DNA from: Haliclystus octoradiatus
Taxonomy: Eukaryota > Cnidaria > Staurozoa > Stauromedusae > Haliclystidae
DNA length: 64,000 nt
Direction of reading: 5' to 3'
Assembly: GCA_916610825.1 (NCBI GenBank)
Contig: OU744446.1
Coordinates: 4,597,001-4,661,000, forward strand
A program made the position numbers and the translations under genes. This document shows positions 57,780 through 64,000 of the stretch, piece by piece (positions within the stretch are counted from its first letter, which is position 1; every line of letters begins with the position of its first letter). Under the pieces are notes generated by a model. The model was not told the DNA's origin, ran no database searches, and saw only the letters and a list, made by a program, of their open reading frames with translations.

Positions 57780-57905
57780 TATTGATACCGTGTACATAGA
57801 CTTTATCAAAGCATTTGACACTGTATCACACACAAAGCTGCTTCTTAAATTAAAACCATATGCTGTTGAATATAAAATTTTGAATGTAGATTATCTTTTT
57901 TTTCC
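57780..57905 (+). pseudogene. LINE reverse transcriptase fragment
   Basis: The frame gives VYIDFIKAFDTVSHTKLLLK followed by LKPYAVEYKIL, the conserved DFSKAFDTVSH block of Jockey/CR1-type RTs. It is isolated and truncated on both sides. Confidence 0.75.
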
Positions 57906-58268
57906 AAGATCTAAGTCGAATGGTTTTATTGAGGGTATAAAACGTCAGATCCATTAAATGTCAAAAGCAATCCCGAAGTATTAATTGAAACAGCGCAAAT
58001 TCAACATCTATAATGTTAGATTATTGGAAGATAATACAAATTTGCATCAATTCACAGGATTCTATTTGCTTCATTAGTATATTATTCTCGCTATTTACGG
58101 CACTTTGCAATAAACTCCTGGTATGCAGATGTATTTGATTTATGATGTTTGAAAAAGGCTGGTACCATTGCTTGCCTTTCTAGTGTTAATTCAATATAAA
58201 CATGATGATCAGCCTGCATGAAAACTAAAACGTTTCTGGCTGTTTTTTCACACTGCTCTACACAGATT

Positions 58269-59168
58269 TCACCTTATGAAACCTTGATTTCGGGTATCAG
58301 TTCTACAGAAAAATATAAATGGATTAAAAGCTGAATTTATGAATATAAGTGTCGATGCCATAGTACCAAGATTTCCACCATCGACTTCAGTCCAATCGGA
58401 ATTAAGAGTAATTATGTGAATAATTACGACCACAGCGTAAGGTAGATAACATACTATCAACGTAAAGAAAATTATTAAAAATGTCTTGGTTATTTGTTTA
58501 TTTTTTTTTATTCTTTGAGCGTCTTCTGCTCCATGAATTCTATCCGATATTTGACATTTTCGAGTTAATTTGTATGATCTATAATGAACATAAGTACTTG
58601 CTATCAACATAACACATAATAGTACTGAATATGTAACTATAGTAAATGGATTATCAAAATTAATGACACATACCATCGTCCATGATATTAATAAGATAAA
58701 GGAAATAGCTAGGATTCTATTGATTGTCGATAATGCACATTGTTTGATATAGTAAAACGGATGAAATAATGCAAAATATCTATCGCATGCAACTAATATC
58801 ATACCCAAAACAGTCCAAAATGATGCTAACGCTAAGACAAGGTTTAATACCGTTGCTAATAGACAAGAGAAATTGATACATTTTAGTTGCCACAATCCAA
58901 GCATTGGCATAACCGTAGCAGCAATTATAAAATCTGATCCTGCAAGAAAACAAACTATCTTATTTGATGTTGTATGTAAACTACGTTCAGTACAAATTGT
59001 ATAAATCAACATAGAATTTAGACAAAGTGTTGGTAAGGCAAATAGGAGTAATACACAACCGCATACAATGCCGACAATTTCATGTCGAATTTCAAGTATC
59101 TTGTAATAATAGCAATGAGCATGTAGCATTCTTTGATAAACATTAAGGAAATCTTCAGATACGTTCAT
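58269..59168 (-). CDS. Class A GPCR, subfamily A, with replaced C-terminal tail
   Basis: 299 residues, ATG at 59168 (MNVSEDFLNVYQ). HAHCYYYKIL (Cys19), TM2 LAGSDFIIA (Ala to Gly in LAVSD), TM3 FSCLLATVLNL, CDRYFALFHPFYYIK, TM6 CYLPYAVV, TM7 NSAFNPFIFFCR. Right after TM7 the sequence leaves the family: instead of helix 8 and MFKKWID it reads TDTRNQGFIR and stops. The junction looks like an insertion or deletion fused to foreign DNA. The seven-helix core is open, so it may be a functional receptor with a lost helix 8 or a recent pseudogene. Upstream blocks are conserved (59279 and 59377). Confidence 0.8.
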   Translation of the reverse strand: MNVSEDFLNVYQRMLHAHCYYYKILEIRHEIVGIVCGCVLLLFALPTLCLNSMLIYTICTERSLHTTSNKIVCFLAGSDFIIAATVMPMLGLWQLKCINFSCLLATVLNLVLALASFWTVLGMILVACDRYFALFHPFYYIKQCALSTINRILAISFILLISWTMVCVINFDNPFTIVTYSVLLCVMLIASTYVHYRSYKLTRKCQISDRIHGAEDAQRIKKNKQITKTFLIIFFTLIVCYLPYAVVVIIHIITLNSDWTEVDGGNLGTMASTLIFINSAFNPFIFFCRTDTRNQGFIR

Positions 59169-59278
59169 CGCATAAATTCTCTTTTACAAATTAGTATTGC
59201 AACATAATCAATATTAGATCACGCTCGCGACGATTTCCCAAATAATAACAATTTTAATAAATCTGTACAATGTATAAG

Positions 59279-59393
59279 TGAAATAGGCAGCTGGAATTTA
59301 AATGGATTTTTGATAAAACAATGCTGATTTTTGAAACAAAGAATAAGAGGTTTTCATGCCAATCTTAAATCGAAAACAGTGACATCTGTTTAT
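59279..59393 (-). promoter_or_regulatory. Conserved upstream blocks of subfamily A GPCR
   Basis: In gene orientation: ATAAACAGATGTCACTG (59393-59377) and CAGCTGCCTATTTCAC (59294-59279), about 210 and 111 bp before the ATG, matching the pairs at 52237-52337. Confidence 0.5.
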
Positions 59394-59399
59394 AAACGA

Positions 59400-60285
59400 T
59401 ACAACAAATAATTCATTGAAAGTCCTTCAAAAAGATTAGATTAAAATTATGTTAATTTTGTTCAGACTGGAACTATATCTACAAAGCCTGTATCTTATTC
59501 CATAATGCTTTAGCTTGCAATTATGTGTCTGTTTTTTCATCAGGCAGAACTTTGCTTAATAGAAGAAGCCATCATCATTTGAGCAGTACTTTTTTTTACT
59601 TTATCACACCTAAAACGAAGAATATTTGCAAGAAGATAAACTGCTTCTATGAAAAATGTGGAAAATCCTCAGGGAAATTGCCTCCGAGAGCACTTCCTTG
59701 TTTTCAAAATTTAAGATTTTTTTTGCTGGAAAAAAGTATTTCTAAATTTGAGAAAAATTATATATACACTTGAGTAAGAAAAATGTTCTCAATACATTAT
59801 TTTAACAAAAAAATTGTTTTTGTTTTGAAGATAACTATTCATCATCATCATTTATTCAGAAACCTTTAAGCTATTCATAACTTTTTTCAAAGGATTGATA
59901 CATGTTGCGTATAAAGCCAAGTTAACAGGAAAACATACATTAAGTAATAAACGGTTTAAATAACAGGAAAGAATGGTAAGTATAAAGTATCTAATTTTAA
60001 GAAGCGCAAATTCTATTCAACAGCAATTACACTCACATCCCATACGTAATTCCAAATATTATAACCATCACACGATCTACAGAGTTTGAAATAGATATGA
60101 TATAATGGAAATAAAGACGATATCAGCTACATCAGTAACAGCATAAGAAAGAAGACAAACAGAGCATTGCATCATAATCTGGTTACAATTTTATATGCAT
60201 ACAAAACAACTAATTAATGTCAAACTCTCGTTCTCTGATTTTTATTTTAATCAATAATTCAGTAATAAAGTTTTATTGTAAATAT
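59400..60285. other. Intergenic, nothing recognised
   Basis: No supported gene. The 82-codon frame at 59525-59773 has no recognisable domain. Confidence 0.35.
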
Positions 60286-60289
60286 TTTT

Positions 60290-60485
60290 CACACTTTTTC
60301 TTGTTAATTTTGCTTCTCCCTGGAGACATTGAAATTCACCCTACTTCTGGATGTGTGGATGGAGGAGATTCAACACTTAGGAGAGACAACTAAAAACAAC
60401 ATGTTTGCACCGACGAGGAATCGAACCCTGGGGCCTCCATCCAGCACAGAGTTCAGAAACTCTTCAACTGAGCTACCAGTGTACA
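60290..60485 (-). mobile_element. tRNA-derived SINE
   Basis: Minus strand: CTGGTAGCTCAGTTGAAGAG (A box) and GGGTTCGATTCC (perfect B box) in a tRNA-like 75-nt head with CGTCGGTGC at its end. Then a non-tRNA body with CATCCACACATCCAGAAGTA and TTCAATGTCTCC. A tRNA gene is less likely because the anticodon arm does not fold well and a body follows. Confidence 0.75.
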
Positions 60486-60781
60486 ACTGTATATGTAGTA
60501 ACTAGCATGATTGTATGCTAAGTGCTTCTACATTGTCGAATTCTGTTCACTTTATCTAACATTTGATGTCTCATATTTGTCATCCTTCAACAATAAAACA
60601 ATGGAGAAAGAGTTGCAAAATTGTTTCTCTCTGTGAAAGATCGGTTGTCTTCTCATTGCACTATAAATGGTATTAATAATCACTTGAAAAAAAAAACTTC
60701 TATCATGATTGATGGATTTGTACCACGTGTTTAGCAGTTATGTCAAGACAACCCACGAAATTCCATGGCAACCCCAAAAAG

Positions 60782-60837
60782 CGTGCAGGTATAGGTCTAT
60801 ACCCGCACGTGTGCGGTTATAGACCTATACCTGCACG
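60782..60837. repeat. Loop-less 56-bp hairpin CGTGCAGGTATAGGTCTATA
   Basis: Arms of about 27 bp meet at CGCACGTGTGCG with two mismatches. Flanked by AAAAAG and GTTTTAGCC. No known element assigned. Confidence 0.8.
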
Positions 60838-61269
60838 GTTTTAGCCAAACAACTAGAACACATGTTTTGAAAATGGCGACTAGCTGCGACAGATTGAATA
60901 TTTTTTCATAAAATCAACTTAAATGTATACTCTGTAATTGAAAATTCAATTGAGAAATTAAAAAAAGTAACAACTTGGGATTTGCTACATTCAGATGTAA
61001 CTTTTACTATATATTTCTAATATTGCAAACATATTGAATTCTTTGCGTTATATTTTTAAATGATATTCGTAACAATTTCATTCAAATTGCATTTAATGAA
61101 AACTCAATGACCCATTAAATTAGCCAAAACAAATCATTGTTGTAGTGAAATTGATGAGAGATAATTGAGGTTCCAGACAAAGGTTATGTTACATGATTAT
61201 TAAAATGATTACATCACTCTTTATTCGTGGGCCATCGAAATTTAGACCACTCACAAGAGTGATGTAATC

Positions 61270-61725
61270 CCTTATTATTCAAATACAGTATGGCAAATAA
61301 CAAATAAGAAGTATATAAAATATTATGAAAAAGGTAATGGTCAATTTTTTATCTCTTGCTCTCAATTGTATGCTGTTTGAAACATCTTTTGTATCTTGTA
61401 TACGGATTTTTCGTGCTAATAAATATGTTTTTACATGGACATATCGTCCGAGAAACACTCTGTGATCTTTCTCATTGCTAAAAGTACTGTGAAATTAGTT
61501 AATCTCTTATTCATGCAGCCTCACTAAATGTAAATGTCATGCACATGATCTGTCTTATGCTGCCTGTATAGTTACAGTAAACTGATCAATTGTTTTCTTT
61601 TCAAAAGATTTCAACACATAGATATTAGTAACAAACAGAAACGTGATTGCTGCAAAAGTCACTCGAGGTAGGAATATTCCAGCATAAAATATGATCGGTA
61701 TCGGGGACCATATGAAGAGAAAAAT
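61270..61725 (-). pseudogene. GPCR fragment: ICL2/TM4 to TM6
   Basis: On the minus strand there are pieces FYAGIFLPRVTFAAITFL (TM4-like, about 61690-61640), VHVKTYLLARKIRIQDTKD (ICL3, about 61440-61385), ARDKKLTITFFIIFY, and CYLPYCI followed by a stop near 61282 (TM6). It matches the subfamily B ICL3 (SRKIRIRDTNQ). Many frame breaks and no TM7. Together with 62138-62656 it is one receptor gene split by the MITE at 61731. Confidence 0.7.
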
Positions 61726-61730
61726 TATGC

Positions 61731-62047
61731 AAAAGACCCGGGGGGTAACTCCAGCTCTTCAGGGACGGGGGGTGCCACTTTGGGAAAAGGTAATGTACCC
61801 AAAAATTTCTAAAAATTCTGTTGATGCTTACCCAAAAAGTTCTAGCAGGATGATTGATTTTAAGTAAATACACAAAAATGATGCAAAATTTTTTCAAAAT
61901 TCTTGAAAACGTCAAAAATAGGATACCTAACATCTCACCAAAATTTAAGATCTCATACCCAAAAAGTTTTTTCTCAGCTGGAATATGGACCCAAAATAGT
62001 GGCACGTCCCCAGATAGCTGTCATGGTGGAGTTACCCCCCCCCCCTG
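61731..62047 (+). mobile_element. CCCGGGG-TAACTCCA MITE, copy 2, splitting a GPCR
   Basis: Same family and orientation as 34078-34380 (CCGGGGGGTAACTCCAGCTC … GTGGAGTTACCCCCC). It lies between the TM1-TM2 and TM4-TM6 pieces of a receptor pseudogene. Confidence 0.85.
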
Positions 62048-62048
62048 G

Positions 62049-62704
62049 TCCAAGAGTTACTTAAGATAACGAAATAATTCATAATTAGTAAAAGTTTATA
62101 AGTTATGATATGTCATAGTAAGGAAGAACTACTAAACTCAGTCAAATCTGAAACAGCTAAATATGAAATCATTTATTTGATGTATAGTATGTTTAGAAGG
62201 TACAGCATAAATTGTATATATACTCATAAAATTTAAGAAGCCACTTGGAAGACATATTAACAGTAAAACGATGCCAACAACATAATCAATAATATTGTCT
62301 TCACCTAAATTGCTTAGATCTATCAATTTAAATAGGAATAGGCAATGTATTTAAAGTAAATCTTCTAAATAATTACCATCCAAGAGTTACTTAAGATAAC
62401 GAAATAATTCATAATTAGTAAAAGTTTATAAGCTATGATATGTCATAGTAAGGAAGAACTACTAAACTCAGTCAAATCTGAAACAGCTAAAAATGAAATC
62501 ATTTACTTGATGTATAGTATGTTTAGAAGGTACAGCATAAATTGTATATATACTCATAAAATTTAAGAAGCCACTTGGAAGACATATTAACAGTAAAACG
62601 ATGCCAACAACATAATCAATAATATTGTCTTCACCTAAATTGCTTAGATCTATCAATTTAAATAGGAATAGGCAATGTATTTAAAGTAAATCTTCTAAAT
62701 AATT
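62049..62704. repeat. 330-bp direct tandem duplication
   Basis: CCAAGAGTTACTTAAGATAA begins at 62050 and again at 62380. The two 326-bp copies are almost identical and each contains the same GPCR TM1-TM2 fragment. Confidence 0.95.
62138..62656 (-). pseudogene. GPCR TM1-TM2 fragment, present twice
   Basis: Each copy (62656-62468 and 62326-62138) encodes NIIDYVVGIVLLLICLPSGF … LNFMSIYTIY (TM1) and, after a frameshift, an ISYLAVSDL-like TM2 start. The conserved N-terminal Cys segment is missing. Subfamily A-like in TM1 (LLLICLP…LNFMSIYTI). Dead fragments of the receptor interrupted at 61731. Confidence 0.8.
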
Positions 62705-62709
62705 CAAAC

Positions 62710-64000
62710 AGTTTGTTTCATTCATCATTATACACCAGTTGATTGTAAAAATTTCAAACTAAGTCAACGTATATAGCTGTATATTTCAATAAATAAAATA
62801 GCTGAATTTGTTAAATGCCCGTTAAATGCGTGAAATACATCTTCTATAAACCATAACTTTAGTACATGCATATCAGATACAAATACAATTTTACACACTG
62901 TATATTCATAGGAATGATGACCAAACCTTAAGCCAAAGGCAAAGTAAACACAAAAAACTTAGCCTATATGTGTAAAGTTGTTGTCGAATGATAGTTTTAA
63001 CCAACAGCGACTCCGTGTATGCTGTACTTGTTCCTTTAAAATGTTCTCGTTATCCCTAGGATGTGGCCAATTCCTAACCTCTATAAACAATTGAATCTAT
63101 CCTAAGTTGTATTGTGTTCTACCTATAGGGTTATCAAACATTGGATCAAGCCTAGAATATTTCACTACTGAGTACTGACACCAAAACAATGGAAAAATCG
63201 TGAAATTTTATAGCATTTTCATTGCATTTTCACATTTTTAATATCGTGAATTTGGATGTTTTAATGATTTACAAATGTGTGGTTTTCTTTTTTTTACATT
63301 TTCATGGTGTTTCCCCAACAATTTCATGGCATTTTCATGGTTTTGATGTTGGTAGTGTATATGCATAGACTTACATAGACTGCTGATTCCATTGCCAAAC
63401 TTCATGAAAAACACATAGCGACCATGGGTATCCATAATGGCTGTCGCAAAGTACCAAAACAGGCGAAATTTCAAGTCACTTTTTGAGCAAATTTTGTTTC
63501 TAAATGAAACAGGATTTTTTTATAAAAGAGTTATTTATGACTACTAATTGCATCATACATGAGTTAAAATATCTATTTTTTAATCGTATCTGAAGGTAAA
63601 TAGTATTTTATTTTTTTATATTTTTATATTTCCTTGTCTTTTATTATGATTTTAAATTATTCATAAATGTTTGAAAATAATTGTGATCCAATGAACAAAT
63701 CTCGCTTCGCTGGCAGAAAAATCCTATTTGAACTATCTTTCTATGACATTGAGAACATATTGTTTAGAGTGTAGATTACAGAAGAGTTTATAGGAGAGAT
63801 CAAATCATTTTGAAAATGTCAATGAGGAGAGCGCTAATATAAGTCCTTTGCGTCAACCATCTTTGTTCCCCATGTTGCACATTTTCGTCAGCAGTCTATG
63901 TAAGTCTATGTGTATATGTGTTTGTGGAAAAGGATTAATAAGACCATCGTTTTGATTTGTCTAAATGTTTAACACACATCTAAGAGCATGTGATTTCTAT
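62710..64000. other. Intergenic with a possible TIR pair
   Basis: CATAGACTTACATAGACTGCTG (63364-63385) is mirrored by CAGCAGTCTATGTAAGTCTATG (63890-63911), so a ~550-bp non-autonomous element may lie between them. ATTTTCATGG words repeat at 63297-63340. No gene recognised. Confidence 0.45.

Noticed and set aside
60405-60482. A genuine tRNA gene on the minus strand
   Set aside because: A and B boxes are good, but the anticodon arm does not fold convincingly and a non-tRNA body follows, as in a SINE.

Overview
This is an AT-rich window of animal nuclear DNA: single-exon rhodopsin-class GPCR genes lie in a sea of transposable elements. There are no bacterial operons, ribosome binding sites or phage genes. 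The mix of elements (Penelope-like elements with hammerhead ribozymes, an ISL2EU-type DNA transposon, a Jockey/CR1-like LINE, Ty3/gypsy remnants, tRNA-derived SINEs, many MITEs) points to an invertebrate metazoan. I cannot name the species; a cnidarian or an invertebrate deuterostome would both fit.

Host genes. The only convincing host genes are one local family of class A GPCRs, each about 300 codons in one exon: 372-1280 (-), 23787-24746 (-), 29692-30594 (+), 42500-43421 (+, frameshifted), 46070-46993 (+), 47963-48904 (-), 51200-52108 (-), 54586-55495 (-, frameshifted), 58269-59168 (-, altered C-terminus), plus a shattered copy at 61270-62656 (-). They form two subfamilies. Subfamily A ends TM7 with NPFIF and has a short ..KKWID-type tail (372, 29692, 51200, 54586, 58269). 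Subfamily B has NPLIYCWRL (23787, 42500, 46070, 47963). All share a Cys near residue 19 of the short N-terminus and a Cys at the top of TM3, and none has a Cys in a very short second extracellular loop. This suggests an unusual disulfide topology.

Transposon layers. At 5.9-14.0 kb there is a four-deep nest: a LINE (5920-6911 and 13546-14025) is split by a short LTR element on the minus strand (6912-13545), which is split by an ISL2EU-like DNA transposon (7360-12751) carrying a SWIM/YqaJ/PHD protein, a C48-type protease and a THAP-DDE transposase (all with breaks), which itself contains a 168-bp MITE. At 19-23.7 kb and 37.4-38.4 kb lie broken Penelope-like elements (RT thumb, CCHH finger, GIY-YIG endonuclease) arranged head-to-head. 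They carry ten intact-core hammerhead ribozymes (with single copies elsewhere) and five decayed ones. One 68-bp perfect palindrome is centred exactly on a ribozyme cleavage site. At 33.6-37.4 kb is a decayed Ty3/gypsy element interrupted by a 40-bp hAT-like mini-element with an 8-bp target duplication. A 320-bp tandem array follows at 38.4-39.7 kb.

The GPCRs probably act as parallel paralogous receptors (ligand unknown). Four subfamily A members share two short upstream sequence blocks at similar distances from the ATG, which suggests common regulation. The rest of the window (about 14.3-18.4, 24.8-29.4, 30.6-33.6, 39.7-42.4, 49-51, 52.3-54.4, 56.3-57.7, 59.2-61.2 and 62.7-64 kb) holds no gene I can support beyond the repeats listed.
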